Positions 16,999 through 25,679 of a stretch of 64,000 bases of DNA are shown here, piece by piece; position 1 is the first letter of the stretch, and each line of letters begins with the position of its first letter. The DNA comes from an uncultured Clostridia bacterium. GTDB taxonomy: Bacteria > Bacillota > Clostridia > Peptostreptococcales > Acidaminobacteraceae. The translations under genes were made by a program, and so were the position numbers. The stretch covers positions 1 to 64,000 of the forward strand of contig CAKMJV010000016.1 in the NCBI GenBank assembly GCA_927417275.1. The letters are read 5' to 3'. The notes below the pieces were generated by a model that searched no databases, was not told the DNA's origin, and saw only the letters and a program-made list of their open reading frames with translations.

Positions 16999-17687
16999 CG
17001 TCTTGTAAAATCGTTAAAGATTCGACCGTCTTTTATTTCGATGATGCGATCTGTCTTTTCAGCGATGCGTCGGTCATGTGTAATGATGATAAATGTGGTA
17101 CCAAACTGTTTGTTTACATCTCGTAAGAGATCATAGATGACTTCAGTGGTTTCGGAATCGAGATTGCCGGTGGGCTCATCTGCCAGAATAACGCTGGGGT
17201 TATTAATAAGTGCTCTAGCGATCGCGGTTCTTTGTTGTTGACCACCCGACATATTGCCTGCCAGGTTGTTTTTTACTTTTTCAAGGCCGACAAGCGACAT
17301 GATTTCATGTGCACGAGCATCCATTTTTTTATCTACCTTTTGTCCTTTAATAAAGTGTGGCATAAGGACGTTTTCAAAGGCTGTGAATTCTGGTAGCAAA
17401 TAATGAAACTGAAAGATAAAGCCGATGGTTTCGTTTCTAAGTTTAGCCAATTCATCTTTTTTCATTTGATCCGATCGAACGCCGTTAATCATCACCTGTC
17501 CATTTGTTGGTTTATCCAGTGTACCGATGATATTAAGGAGTGTGCTTTTTCCGCTGCCCGATGCGCCGATGATGCCATTAAAAGAGTTCTTTTTAATGCC
17601 GAGATCGATGTCGAAAAGGACTTGTGTTTTAATTTGAGTGCCGTATATTTTATTAACTTGACTGAGTTGTATGATGTTGTTATCCAT
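16995..17687 (-). CDS. ABC transporter ATPase, LolD/MacB type
   Basis: ATPase of 230 aa for the FtsX-like permease encoded just upstream. Walker A GASGSGKST (near residue 40), Q-loop FQFHYLLPE, signature MSGGQQQRTAIARAL, Walker B VILADEPTGNLD and H-loop ITHD are all intact. It overlaps the permease gene by 8 bp, so the two are translationally coupled. In Gram-positive bacteria such pairs usually export or extract peptides or lipids rather than import; the substrate is unknown. Confidence 0.93.
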   Translation of the reverse strand: MDNNIIQLSQVNKIYGTQIKTQVLFDIDLGIKKNSFNGIIGASGSGKSTLLNIIGTLDKPTNGQVMINGVRSDQMKKDELAKLRNETIGFIFQFHYLLPEFTAFENVLMPHFIKGQKVDKKMDARAHEIMSLVGLEKVKNNLAGNMSGGQQQRTAIARALINNPSVILADEPTGNLDSETTEVIYDLLRDVNKQFGTTFIIITHDRRIAEKTDRIIEIKDGRIFNDFTRR

Positions 17688-18843
17688 TTTTAATCACCTC
17701 GATTGGCGAGAGTTTTTTCGATTTTATCGCTGGAATGATGGATGCTACTGTGGAAGCAACAACCGCTATTAAGCCAGATAAACCGATAAATGATAAGTTG
17801 ATATAGATGGGAACAACTGGTGTACCATCTGGATTGAGTGCGAATTTAGTAAAAGACCATAAGAGTCCAAGACCCAAAATAATACCGAAAATACCACCGA
17901 GTATGCCTAAAATTAAACCCTGTAAGAGGAATATCTGGCTAGAGAGTCGATCGTTAATCCCCATGGCTTTTAATATGCCGATTTGTCTCGATTTTTGTAA
18001 TACGGTTATCGCCAATACACTGGCGATGCCAAGTACCACTGAAATAACTACAAATACTTGAATCATATAGCTGGAGGTGCTTTGTCCACTGAGTCCACTG
18101 AGGAGTTGCTCGTTATCTGCTTTCCAGTTATTAAATAAGATATCATCTATGCCACTTTCCTTTTGCATGCGTTCAGAAAGCACGTCAGCATCAAAAGGCA
18201 CATCGATTTGCATTTCGATGGCAGAAACTTGGTCTGAGGTGAAACCAAAAAGCATTTGAGCGGTAGTCAGTGATCCAATAACCCATGATTTATTGATGCT
18301 AGAAACCTTTAAGTCAAAGGTACCCACTACTTTGTTTTCATAAATGTCACCTTCAGGTGTGATGATTTCCACTGTATCACCGATGCGAATATCAAAATCT
18401 TTGGCGATGTCAACACCGATCAGGATTTCATTATCTTCAGGAAGTTGTGTACCTTCAACCAGTGCATCCGAAAACTTATATATTTTATCTGCTTCAATCA
18501 GTTCAAAGCCTCTGTAAACAATTTGCTCCACGTCGTCACCCACTTTTATAAACGCACCACGCGTCAATGTAGGTGAAATATTTTTGATTTCTGAATGGTT
18601 GGAAGTCACAGTGGCCCGTATCGACGTATAATCATTTATAGGCGCATTTTTTTCATCGGCATTAATGGTGATGTGAGAAGCATTGCCTATGGTTGCGTCC
18701 AACAAGCTGATTTGTAGCCCTTGTATCAAGGACCCGATAAAAATCTGAACAGAAATGCCGATGGCAATCCCTAGTGCGATAAGTACCGTCTGACCCTTAC
18801 TAGAGGTTAAAAAACGGAGTGCAATTCTAAAGGCCAGTTTCAT
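17680..18843 (-). CDS. ABC transporter permease, MacB/FtsX family
   Basis: Permease of 387 aa with the MacB/LolC fold: TM1 at about 15-38, a large extracytoplasmic MacB-type periplasmic-core domain (about 40-255), then three C-terminal transmembrane helices (about 265-380). VVAVVASTVASIIPAIKSKKLSPIEVI is cut short here but its end is the usual FtsX terminus (LSPIEVIKNG). It overlaps both the ATPase gene (8 bp) and the upstream B12-binding gene (17 bp), showing tight coupling of all three. Likely a mechanotransmission-type exporter; substrate unknown. Confidence 0.9.
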   Translation of the reverse strand: MKLAFRIALRFLTSSKGQTVLIALGIAIGISVQIFIGSLIQGLQISLLDATIGNASHITINADEKNAPINDYTSIRATVTSNHSEIKNISPTLTRGAFIKVGDDVEQIVYRGFELIEADKIYKFSDALVEGTQLPEDNEILIGVDIAKDFDIRIGDTVEIITPEGDIYENKVVGTFDLKVSSINKSWVIGSLTTAQMLFGFTSDQVSAIEMQIDVPFDADVLSERMQKESGIDDILFNNWKADNEQLLSGLSGQSTSSYMIQVFVVISVVLGIASVLAITVLQKSRQIGILKAMGINDRLSSQIFLLQGLILGILGGIFGIILGLGLLWSFTKFALNPDGTPVVPIYINLSFIGLSGLIAVVASTVASIIPAIKSKKLSPIEVIKNG

Positions 18844-19507
18844 AAGTAGCCTCCTTGATTTTAACTAAATCATCGAAGCTGTTTGCATAAAAATCAGCAT
18901 GAATGTGATCTTTAGCATGTGGGGTATGATGAATGGCATAGCCACCTGCGACGATATTAAAAGGAAATGTTTGCTTTAACGGGTTAAGTTGAACCATTAA
19001 CTCGTGTAACCTCGTTAAATGAAAATAATTAGTGACGCTGATGCAAACCAGTTGGGGCTTAAGACTTTCGATCGCTTGAAAAACCTCGCGCTTTGGGGTG
19101 TTTGCACCGATGTAAATCACCTCATAATTTAGCAGTGTTAAGTAATCTGCCGTCATACGTGCGCCAATTTCATGGTATTCTTCCTCGAGGCAAAAGACCA
19201 GTGCCCGTTGACTGGGTGGTATACTTGGAAATTTGGCGATTCTCTCTCGTGATACAAAAGGGAAGCTCGCTTCTAGAGCAGTTCTAACGATGCCGCTGTT
19301 GACATGTTCTTGCCAAATGGGTACTGTTTGATCGATATCATTGCTTGCGATGGTGTTAAGACTTGGGGCTAAAACCTCTTCATATAATGACACCAAATCA
19401 ATTTCAGAGTTTTCAAGGGCGTCTATAACCAATTTTACAGCAGACGCACGATCAAAACTATTTAACGCTGAGACAAATGCCTGATACAATTTCGCTTTTG
19501 AGTTCAT
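18827..19507 (-). CDS. Stand-alone cobalamin-binding sensor-like protein
   Basis: 226-aa protein with two parts: a helical B12-binding-2-like region (about 1-100) containing PIWQEHVNSG, which aligns with the EH segment near the upper cobalamin face in CarH-type photoreceptors, and a Rossmann-like B12-binding domain (about 105-226) with EYHEIGARM in place of the usual DxHxxG, retaining the His ligand and Gly, and later VAGGYAIH. No HTH is visible at the N-terminus, unlike CarH or MerR-B12 regulators, and no catalytic methyltransferase domain. It overlaps the ABC permease by 17 bp, so it probably acts with that transporter, perhaps as a light- or cobalamin-responsive switch. Function is inferred. 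Confidence 0.75.
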   Translation of the reverse strand: MNSKAKLYQAFVSALNSFDRASAVKLVIDALENSEIDLVSLYEEVLAPSLNTIASNDIDQTVPIWQEHVNSGIVRTALEASFPFVSRERIAKFPSIPPSQRALVFCLEEEYHEIGARMTADYLTLLNYEVIYIGANTPKREVFQAIESLKPQLVCISVTNYFHLTRLHELMVQLNPLKQTFPFNIVAGGYAIHHTPHAKDHIHADFYANSFDDLVKIKEATYETGL

Positions 19508-19546
19508 ATGAAATCCTTCCTTTAATAGGTTATGAATTTATGTATA

Positions 19547-19580
19547 CCCAAATTGATTATGTCAACACATACAATTTGGG
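19547..19580. promoter_or_regulatory. 34-bp palindrome overlapping a minus-strand -35 element
   Basis: Outer arms CCCAAATTG (19547-19555) and CAATTTGGG (19572-19580) are perfect; inner arms TATGT (19558-19562) and ACATA (19567-19571) add a nested repeat around CAAC. On the minus strand TTGACA (19565-19560) lies in the middle, pointing toward the B12-binding gene. It could be the operator of that operon, or a terminator for gpx; the poor T-tail argues for an operator. Confidence 0.55.
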
Positions 19581-19593
19581 CACTTCATTAGAT

Positions 19594-20139
19594 TTATAAT
19601 AGTGATTCTATGTGACTTCCAAGGTCTAATGGTTCAAATGAAGATTCAAATCGATCCACCACTTCGCCTTCTTTATTTACGAGGAATTTTGTGAAGTTCC
19701 AACGAATGGCGTTACCCATATTAAACTCAGGGTAATTTTCATTTAAAATAGACTCTATGATTTTGTTGGTCATATTAGAGCCATCAAGGCCTTTAAAGGG
19801 TGCTGATTCTTTTAAATATTTAAATAGGGGATGTGCATCTACACCATTGACGTCAACTTTTTCAAATAAAGGAAAAGTAACGCCGTAGTTAATGCTACAG
19901 AACGTTTTTGTGTCATCGCTTGTTCCTGGTTCTTGCGCATTAAACTGATTACATGGAAATCCTAAGATTTCTAATCCGCGATCGCTGTATTTTTCATATA
20001 GTTTTTGTAAGTCTTCATACTGTGGTGTAAACCCACATTTGCTTGCTGTGTTGACGATCAGTAAGACTTTGCCTTTATGTTCGCCTATTGAAACGTGTTC
20101 ACCATCAATGGATGTTGCATTAAAATCGTAAATTTTCAT
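19594..20139 (-). CDS. gpx: Glutathione peroxidase-family thiol peroxidase
   Basis: 181-aa GPx-family peroxidase that reduces hydroperoxides, in bacteria usually with thioredoxin as donor. The peroxidatic residue is Cys, not selenocysteine, in NTASKCGFTPQYEDLQ (near residue 36). GFPCNQF and WNFTKFLV supply the conserved Gln/Asn/Trp of the active site. The length is normal. GGAGGTC precedes the ATG. It lies upstream of the B12/ABC genes on the same strand, separated by the palindrome, and is divergent from mrp. Confidence 0.93.
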   Translation of the reverse strand: MKIYDFNATSIDGEHVSIGEHKGKVLLIVNTASKCGFTPQYEDLQKLYEKYSDRGLEILGFPCNQFNAQEPGTSDDTKTFCSINYGVTFPLFEKVDVNGVDAHPLFKYLKESAPFKGLDGSNMTNKIIESILNENYPEFNMGNAIRWNFTKFLVNKEGEVVDRFESSFEPLDLGSHIESLL

Positions 20140-20177
20140 TTTGACCTCCTAAAGTCCAATTAATTGTATTTGATTAT

Positions 20178-20206
20178 ATTGTATGCAATTTATATTAAAG
20201 TGTCAA
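20178..20206 (-). promoter_or_regulatory. Promoter of gpx
   Basis: Minus-strand TTGACA (20206-20201), 17-bp spacer, TACAAT (20183-20178), placed about 40 bp before the gpx start codon. Confidence 0.65.
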
Positions 20207-20229
20207 TACTTTTGACTAAAAAAATGTAT

Positions 20230-20257
20230 TTGACATATGTCGCAAACGGCGTATACT
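20230..20257 (+). promoter_or_regulatory. Promoter of mrp
   Basis: TTGACA (20230-20235), 16-bp spacer, TATACT (20252-20257). The start of transcription would be near 20264, which rules out an upstream in-frame start for mrp at 20262 and supports ATG 20301. Confidence 0.7.
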
Positions 20258-20300
20258 ATATTTGACGCATTTAATGAAATTTAGAAGGAGATTAGTCCGT

Positions 20301-21131
20301 ATGAGTGAAAATTGTAATGCAAGTTGTAATACCTGTTCAATAGATTGTAGCGACAGAAAAGAGTCGAAAGCACATCTCACGGAAGAAGCGCATGCACTAA
20401 GTAAAATTAGGAAGGTTATCGGTGTTGTAAGTGGGAAAGGTGGGGTAGGTAAATCGCTTGTGACATCCATGTTGGCAGTGGAAATGAACAAACGTGGGTA
20501 TAGCACGGCTATACTCGATGCGGATATTACAGGGCCATCTATTCCAAAGATTTTTGGTGTCCACGAAAAAGCATCCTCAAATGAAATTGGGATATTTCCA
20601 GCAACATCAAAATTAGGAACGCGTATCATGTCGATTAACTTACTTTTAGCAAATGAAACAGATCCAGTTGTGTGGAGAGGCCCCATGATCGCGGGAGCTG
20701 TAAAGCAGTTCTGGACGGATGTAATCTGGGGTGATGTTGATTACATGTTTGTGGATATGCCACCTGGCACAGGAGATGTCGCATTAACTGTATTTCAAAG
20801 TCTGCCCATTGATGGGATGATCATCGTAACCACACCACAGGATTTGGTTTCTATGATTGTTACCAAAGCCGTCCACATGGCCACCATGATGAAAGTACCA
20901 ATCATAGGATTGGTTGAAAACATGTCTTATTTCGTATGTTCATCATGTGATGAAAAACACTTTATTTATGGCGATAGTAAAGTGCATGATGTAGCAGAGG
21001 CAAATGGACTTAGTGTATTAGCGGTTTTACCGATTGACGCTAAAAATGCAAAGGCATGTGACAGAGGCATGATAGAGTTTGTGGACACGCAACATATAGA
21101 AACGGTTGCGGATGCTATCCAGATGTTATAA
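20301..21131 (+). CDS. mrp: Mrp/NBP35-family ATP-binding iron-sulfur carrier
   Basis: 276-aa P-loop ATPase of the Mrp/ApbC/NBP35 group, which carries and transfers iron-sulfur clusters. The deviant Walker A VSGKGGVGKS is near residue 40; WRGPMIAGAVKQF and MPPGTGDVALT are family signatures. A CxxC pair, VCSSCDEKH, near residue 215 would bridge a cluster in a dimer. The N-terminal CNASCNTCSIDC adds a further cysteine cluster, as in NBP35-like forms. AGAAGGAG precedes the ATG. Single gene with its own promoter. Confidence 0.93.
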   Translation: MSENCNASCNTCSIDCSDRKESKAHLTEEAHALSKIRKVIGVVSGKGGVGKSLVTSMLAVEMNKRGYSTAILDADITGPSIPKIFGVHEKASSNEIGIFPATSKLGTRIMSINLLLANETDPVVWRGPMIAGAVKQFWTDVIWGDVDYMFVDMPPGTGDVALTVFQSLPIDGMIIVTTPQDLVSMIVTKAVHMATMMKVPIIGLVENMSYFVCSSCDEKHFIYGDSKVHDVAEANGLSVLAVLPIDAKNAKACDRGMIEFVDTQHIETVADAIQML

Positions 21132-21137
21132 AACTTG

Positions 21138-22385
21138 TTAACGTATATTAAGTCGTGCCATATCTTTGTGCAATACAATCAACAAAATAAGTCCAATAAC
21201 GGTTGTTATACCTGCGAGGAGAAATGCAGGTGTAAATGAGTTGGTCATATCAAGTAGTTTAGAACCGATTAAACTCGTAAGTGCACCTACGCCAAAAGCA
21301 CTAAATACTAAGCCATAATTAACACCTAAGTATTTGGTGCCAAACCCTGAGGCAACGAGTACTGGAAATAGCGCAAATGTCGTGGCATATCCGACGCCTA
21401 AAAATAGAGCACAAAAGATTAGTAATCCATAATTCACAGCGATCCATGGCAATGCAAAAAAAACGATTGCTTGTACCGTATAAGCACTAATCATAACGCG
21501 TAATGTCCCATATCGATCAGATAAATAGCCTACGATAGGTCGACCAAAGCCGTTCGTAAGGGCATATGCCGATATGGCTGTGGCGGCAATTGCAGGTTCT
21601 AAGTTTAACACGATTTCACCAAAAGCAGGAATTAAACCAATTGCTGTCAAGCCCCCTCCGATAACCATGGCCAACGCTAACCAGAGCATGTAAAAATCTT
21701 TGGTTCGAATAAATGCTCTAGGTGGCATTTCTACAACGGTTATATTCGATTTTTTTGCTGTGTGAGTCACAGATTTTTCTGTTTTGGGAGCAATATATCC
21801 ATCGGGCGGATTTTTTATGATTCGTGCACCGATTAATGCAATAAAGGCCACAAATACAGAGAGAACCAAAAAGGTTCCATCGACGCCCCATAGATTAATC
21901 ATCTGTCGTTTAAGAGGTGAAAAGACAACTGCTGCAAGGCCGAAACCCATTACTGAAGTTGAAACCGCAAAACCGGGGCGATCGGCATACCATTTTCGAG
22001 CTGTTGGCGCGATGCATGCATAGGTAAGGCCGCATGCAGTACCGACTATAAAACCGTATGAAAATATAAGCCATGCGGGATGAGGGATCCATCTAAGTAA
22101 GCCAGATAAAGCATACCCGATAAAAAATTGCAAAGCGCCCCATGTAGCGACTTTTTGTGGTCCAATTTTGTCTTGAATCCAACCTGCGGGAATCATGGTA
22201 ATGGCAAAAACTATAATCATGACTGTAAAGGGAAGTGTCGCTTCTGTGGCTGTCCATCCCCAGTCCTTGACTAATGGAACTACAAATGACCCCCAAGCGT
22301 AACTCATGCCACCCATTAAAGAAAGTAAAAAACCGCCCAGTAGAATAATCCACCGCCTGCTTATATGATCCTTTATAATCGCCAT
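21138..22385 (-). CDS. MFS transporter, oxalate/formate antiporter-like
   Basis: Major-facilitator protein of about 415 aa with 12 hydrophobic segments. The N-terminal LLGGFLLSLMGGMSYAWGSF and the loop AGWIQDKIGPQKVATWG (motif A) resemble the OxlT branch, which exchanges carboxylates such as oxalate and formate. GRPIVGYLSDRYG repeats motif A in the second half. ATG 22385 is preferred because AAAGGTGG lies 7 bp upstream; a longer in-frame reading starts 48 bp earlier without a ribosome site. Convergent with mrp. Substrate not predictable. Confidence 0.85.
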   Translation of the reverse strand: MAIIKDHISRRWIILLGGFLLSLMGGMSYAWGSFVVPLVKDWGWTATEATLPFTVMIIVFAITMIPAGWIQDKIGPQKVATWGALQFFIGYALSGLLRWIPHPAWLIFSYGFIVGTACGLTYACIAPTARKWYADRPGFAVSTSVMGFGLAAVVFSPLKRQMINLWGVDGTFLVLSVFVAFIALIGARIIKNPPDGYIAPKTEKSVTHTAKKSNITVVEMPPRAFIRTKDFYMLWLALAMVIGGGLTAIGLIPAFGEIVLNLEPAIAATAISAYALTNGFGRPIVGYLSDRYGTLRVMISAYTVQAIVFFALPWIAVNYGLLIFCALFLGVGYATTFALFPVLVASGFGTKYLGVNYGLVFSAFGVGALTSLIGSKLLDMTNSFTPAFLLAGITTVIGLILLIVLHKDMARLNIR

Positions 22386-22532
22386 ATTTTGTCCACCTTT
22401 CATATTATTGTTATTAATATACCCACTTGTCACAAATGAATCACGGGGTGTTTAGAGACCTTTTATAAACAATTAATAGTTTCTTAATATTATAGGCGTA
22501 TAACGAACATAGACTTAACAATAGGAGGGCAT

Positions 22533-23261
22533 ATGTGGCTATACGGATTTTTGGGCGTGTTACTTATTGCATTCGGGATCTTGATCCATGGCTTTAAGCA
22601 GTATCGATGGATTTCGAAATATAATAGAATGACAAATGAAGAAAAGATGCTTGTCGATATCACGGGCATGGCAAAACTAATGGGTGTGGTACTGTATTTT
22701 GATGGCTTTATGCTTATTCTAGCCACAGTCTTGGTATTCTTGGGTGTCGACGTTCCTTTTACGCCGATAATCGTAGTGCTGATTACATCACTGGGGTTTA
22801 TGACGCTCTTTATGCAAAGATATGATGGCAATTTATTTGATGAAAATCACAAATTGAAAAAAGGGGTTTTTAAGAAATTTTTAAAAAGTGGCTCTGTAAC
22901 GGTAATCGCATTGGTTGCGGTACTTGCTATGATATTACTCTCGACGCGTCCATTGGATGTAGAAGCAAATGAAGACGCACTGGTGATCAACGGCATGTAT
23001 GGCACGACGATCCGTTATGATGAAATCGTAGAAGTACAGTGGCTCGATACATTACCGAACGTTGAAATGCGAACAAATGGTGCGGCCATAGGTCCACACT
23101 TAAAAGGTCATTTTAAACTCGAATCATTAGGTGCTGCAAAATTATTTGTAAATAAGAAGTTTGAGCGTTTTATTTTAGTAAGAACACAAGATCAAGTGAT
23201 CATTTTTAATATGGATTTGGAGTCACTCAAACATATTTACGATCAGTTGATGCAAAAATAA
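22533..23261 (+). CDS. Membrane protein with DUF3784-like N-terminus and PH-like C-terminus
   Basis: 242 residues, not matched to a defined function. Four transmembrane helices are visible: about 3-20, 50-70, 74-92 and 122-142. The N-terminal part resembles DUF3784 small membrane proteins (YKQYRWISKYN-type loop after TM1). The C-terminal soluble part (about 145-242) is beta-rich with a final amphipathic helix, as in bacterial PH domains. AATAGGAGGGC precedes the ATG. It stands alone between the MFS gene and marR. Confidence 0.65.
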   Translation: MWLYGFLGVLLIAFGILIHGFKQYRWISKYNRMTNEEKMLVDITGMAKLMGVVLYFDGFMLILATVLVFLGVDVPFTPIIVVLITSLGFMTLFMQRYDGNLFDENHKLKKGVFKKFLKSGSVTVIALVAVLAMILLSTRPLDVEANEDALVINGMYGTTIRYDEIVEVQWLDTLPNVEMRTNGAAIGPHLKGHFKLESLGAAKLFVNKKFERFILVRTQDQVIIFNMDLESLKHIYDQLMQK

Positions 23262-23264
23262 CTT

Positions 23265-23296
23265 TAGACAAAAGCACTAGTTAGTGCTATTATAAT
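23265..23296 (+). promoter_or_regulatory. marR promoter with embedded palindromic operator
   Basis: TAGACA (23265-23270), 17 bp, TATTAT (23288-23293), with a further TATAAT at 23291-23296. Between the two boxes lies the perfect inverted repeat AGCACTA-GT-TAGTGCT (23273-23288), the right size for a MarR dimer. Binding would block RNA polymerase, so autorepression is expected. Transcription would begin at about the ATG itself (23300). Confidence 0.7.
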
Positions 23297-23299
23297 ACC

Positions 23300-23746
23300 A
23301 TGAAGAAAAAATTTGACTACGGGGAAGAAAATTCTATAAACTTGAAGTTGGTAATCGCACTTTCAAGAACGCAACTCGCGTTCGGACGTGGTTTACAGAC
23401 TTTTTTGAATCAATATGATTTAACCACCGCTCAATTCAGTGTGCTTGAAGCGCTCTATCACGTGGGAGATTTAAAGATATGTGAGCTGATTCAAAAGACA
23501 CTATCAACCAGTGGGAACATGACGGTGGTGATTCGAAATCTTGAAAAAGAAGGTTTGATTGAACGCCGCATTAATTCAGAGGACCGACGTGGTTTTTTAA
23601 TCGGATTAACTGAAGCGGGCAGAACCTTAATTCAGCCCGTATTTGAAGAACATCTGGTTGTATTAAAGGATGTTTTTAGCGGACTTGCGCATGATGAGAA
23701 ATTAGAACTGCTTAGTTTGTTGAAAACATTAAACGGAATTGCTTAA
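23300..23746 (+). CDS. MarR-family transcription regulator
   Basis: 148-aa winged-helix regulator: LTTAQFSVLEALYHVGDL, then the recognition region LSTSGNMTVVIRNLEKEGLIERR and the wing SEDRRGFLIGLTEAG. No ribosome binding site lies before the ATG, and the promoter is so close that the mRNA looks leaderless or nearly so. An alternative TTG at 23342 follows GGGGAAG but would remove conserved N-terminal helix residues. Targets are unknown apart from likely autorepression; a terminator separates it from the permease genes. Confidence 0.88.
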   Translation: MKKKFDYGEENSINLKLVIALSRTQLAFGRGLQTFLNQYDLTTAQFSVLEALYHVGDLKICELIQKTLSTSGNMTVVIRNLEKEGLIERRINSEDRRGFLIGLTEAGRTLIQPVFEEHLVVLKDVFSGLAHDEKLELLSLLKTLNGIA

Positions 23747-23757
23747 TATAAACATCG

Positions 23758-23800
23758 ATGAGATCCATTCTTAACATTTGAGAATGAGGTCTCATTTTTT
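23758..23800 (+). terminator. Terminator after marR
   Basis: Imperfect hairpin ATGAGATCCATTCT with AGAATGAGGTCTCAT around a 9-nt loop, followed by a run of six T. It isolates marR from the downstream permease operon. Confidence 0.75.
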
Positions 23801-23848
23801 GTTAAGATGGTGTATAATAATTGATAGTAAATCATAACTGAGGTGACC

Positions 23849-24904
23849 ATGTCAGAAAAAAACAACCGCTCAAGTGCAGAGAAGATGCTCATGTGGGCAA
23901 TTATTTTTCTTTTTTTAGCGATTATCTTTTTTAACATATTAAGATTGCCCAATATGGGTTTTTTCGATACATTTAGAACCAAGTATTTAGATGCTTTTAC
24001 AGTGATGTTACTCAGTATTTTATTTGAAGCCATGCCATTTGTATTAATTGGCGCTTTTGTTTCATCGCTGATACAGTTGTTTGTATCGGAAACTTTTATT
24101 GCAAGGATCATTCCCCAGAATCGATTTTTAGGTCTACTAGCTGCATCACTTATGGGCATTATTTTTCCGGTATGTGAATGTGCCATCGTACCTATAATGC
24201 GTAGATTGACTAAAAAAGGCGTACCTCTACACATTTCCCTGACCTTTATGCTGGCCGTGCCTATAGCGAATCCTGTGGTTTTACTATCCACCTACTATGC
24301 ATTTTCAGGTCAGTTGGAAATCGTTTTTTTAAGAGGTTTTTTTGGTATATTAGGGGCCATAACCATCGGACATTTTGCGGGTCGCATGGCTGGTGGTGTG
24401 AGTCCTTTAAAAGACACGAAGTATGTTGGTGATTTGAGACCTGTTGCACCCGTAACGCAGTTATCCTTGCAAATGCCTTCAAAATTTCAGAAGATAAAAA
24501 CAAATATAAATCAAATCATAGGACACACGGCAGGCGAGTTTTATGATGTTGGCAAATTCTTAATCATCGGTGCAACTTTATCCGCTGCGATGCAGACATT
24601 TGTTCCAAGAGAAGCGATTTTGTCTATAGGCAGTGGTGGCATCGCCTCTATTATCGTGATGATGAGTATGGCATTTGTTTTATCTTTATGTTCCGAGGCC
24701 GATGCTTTTATTGCCCGTACTTTTTTAGGTCAATTTACCACGGGTTCTATCGTAGGATTTTTAATCTATGGACCGATGATCGATATAAAAAACACCATGA
24801 TGCTTTCAGGTGTGATGCACGGTAAGTTCTTGGTTAAGTTTATAGCGCTTATTACAGGTGTGTGTTTTATTTTAGCGCTCCTTGTTAATCTAGTGGGTTT
24901 ATAG
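23849..24904 (+). CDS. YraQ/YcgR-family permease
   Basis: Membrane permease of about 352 aa (PF03773/DUF318 type) with eight to ten helices. The conserved FPVCECAIVPIMRRL and SLCSEADAFIARTF segments, each with Cys and acidic residues, are the family hallmark and may handle metal or thiol substrates. ATG 23849 follows TGAGGTG. It is coupled to the downstream TIGR03943 protein (10 bp), the same pairing as YcgR-YcgQ in Bacillus. Substrate is not established for the family. Confidence 0.85.
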   Translation: MSEKNNRSSAEKMLMWAIIFLFLAIIFFNILRLPNMGFFDTFRTKYLDAFTVMLLSILFEAMPFVLIGAFVSSLIQLFVSETFIARIIPQNRFLGLLAASLMGIIFPVCECAIVPIMRRLTKKGVPLHISLTFMLAVPIANPVVLLSTYYAFSGQLEIVFLRGFFGILGAITIGHFAGRMAGGVSPLKDTKYVGDLRPVAPVTQLSLQMPSKFQKIKTNINQIIGHTAGEFYDVGKFLIIGATLSAAMQTFVPREAILSIGSGGIASIIVMMSMAFVLSLCSEADAFIARTFLGQFTTGSIVGFLIYGPMIDIKNTMMLSGVMHGKFLVKFIALITGVCFILALLVNLVGL

Positions 24905-24914
24905 GAGGTATCAC

Positions 24915-25661
24915 ATGAAGTTAAATATAAATGGTCTGTTATGGTTTTTGGTGCTGGGTCTTTATACATTTCTAATTGGCGATTTGATGCGCACCGGCGA
25001 TATCTCTTTATATTTACATCCCAAAATGTTGATTTACGTCTATTTCGCTTTTGTGACGTTGGTTCTTTTAACCCTATATCAAAGTACGCGTATTTTTAAG
25101 CCTTCATCTTCCGCTAAGTTTAAGTCGGGTATTTTGATTTTTATGCTCCCTTTATTATTAGCATTTACGGTGCGGCCTGAAGGTGTCTCTATCCAAATGG
25201 CTGAAAATAAAGGCGTATATGTCGTAGGTGAAAGCAGTAAAAAGATCGATTTATCCCAGACCATAGGCACATCACCCTACAAAGATGAAAATGCGCCTTA
25301 TTATGTCGCTAATTTTCAAAATGTACTTTTGGACATGTATTTTAATCCGAAAGCATATGAAGGTAAGACGGTTCAAGTGATGGGCTTTATCTATGAAGCA
25401 CCAGAATATGTGGCTGGTGAATTTATGATTTCTAGACTCTTAATCAGCTGTTGTACTGCGGATGCGCAGGTGGCTGGATTTAAGTGTAACTGGGATGCAT
25501 TAGAGACATTGGACAAAGAAAAATGGTATCTGATTGAAGGCAAGGTGCGGCTCGTGACAACCTATAATCCGCTTTTAAGCATGGATGAAACAACCGCTGT
25601 AATCGATGTGGTCTCTGCATTAGAAGTGGAAGAACCTGAAAACCCGTATATCTACCCGTGA
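24915..25661 (+). CDS. TIGR03943/YcgQ-family permease subunit
   Basis: 248 aa: three N-terminal transmembrane helices (about 8-25, 36-53, 67-86), then an extracytoplasmic domain with the family region FIYEAPEYVAGEFMISRLLI followed by SCCTADAQVAGFKC and ending in a beta-rich stretch. Two adjacent cysteines and two further single ones may bind a metal or thiol. The preceding TAGGAGG gives good initiation. It is the usual partner of the YcgR-like permease. Role unknown. Confidence 0.83.
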   Translation: MKLNINGLLWFLVLGLYTFLIGDLMRTGDISLYLHPKMLIYVYFAFVTLVLLTLYQSTRIFKPSSSAKFKSGILIFMLPLLLAFTVRPEGVSIQMAENKGVYVVGESSKKIDLSQTIGTSPYKDENAPYYVANFQNVLLDMYFNPKAYEGKTVQVMGFIYEAPEYVAGEFMISRLLISCCTADAQVAGFKCNWDALETLDKEKWYLIEGKVRLVTTYNPLLSMDETTAVIDVVSALEVEEPENPYIYP

Positions 25662-25679
25662 GTGTAAAGGAGTGTTTTG

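Noticed and set aside
19594-20139. Selenoprotein form of glutathione peroxidase
   Set aside because: The active-site codon encodes Cys and there is no in-frame TGA.
20262-20300. Upstream start for mrp
   Set aside because: It coincides with the predicted transcription start; ATG 20301 has AGAAGGAG before it.
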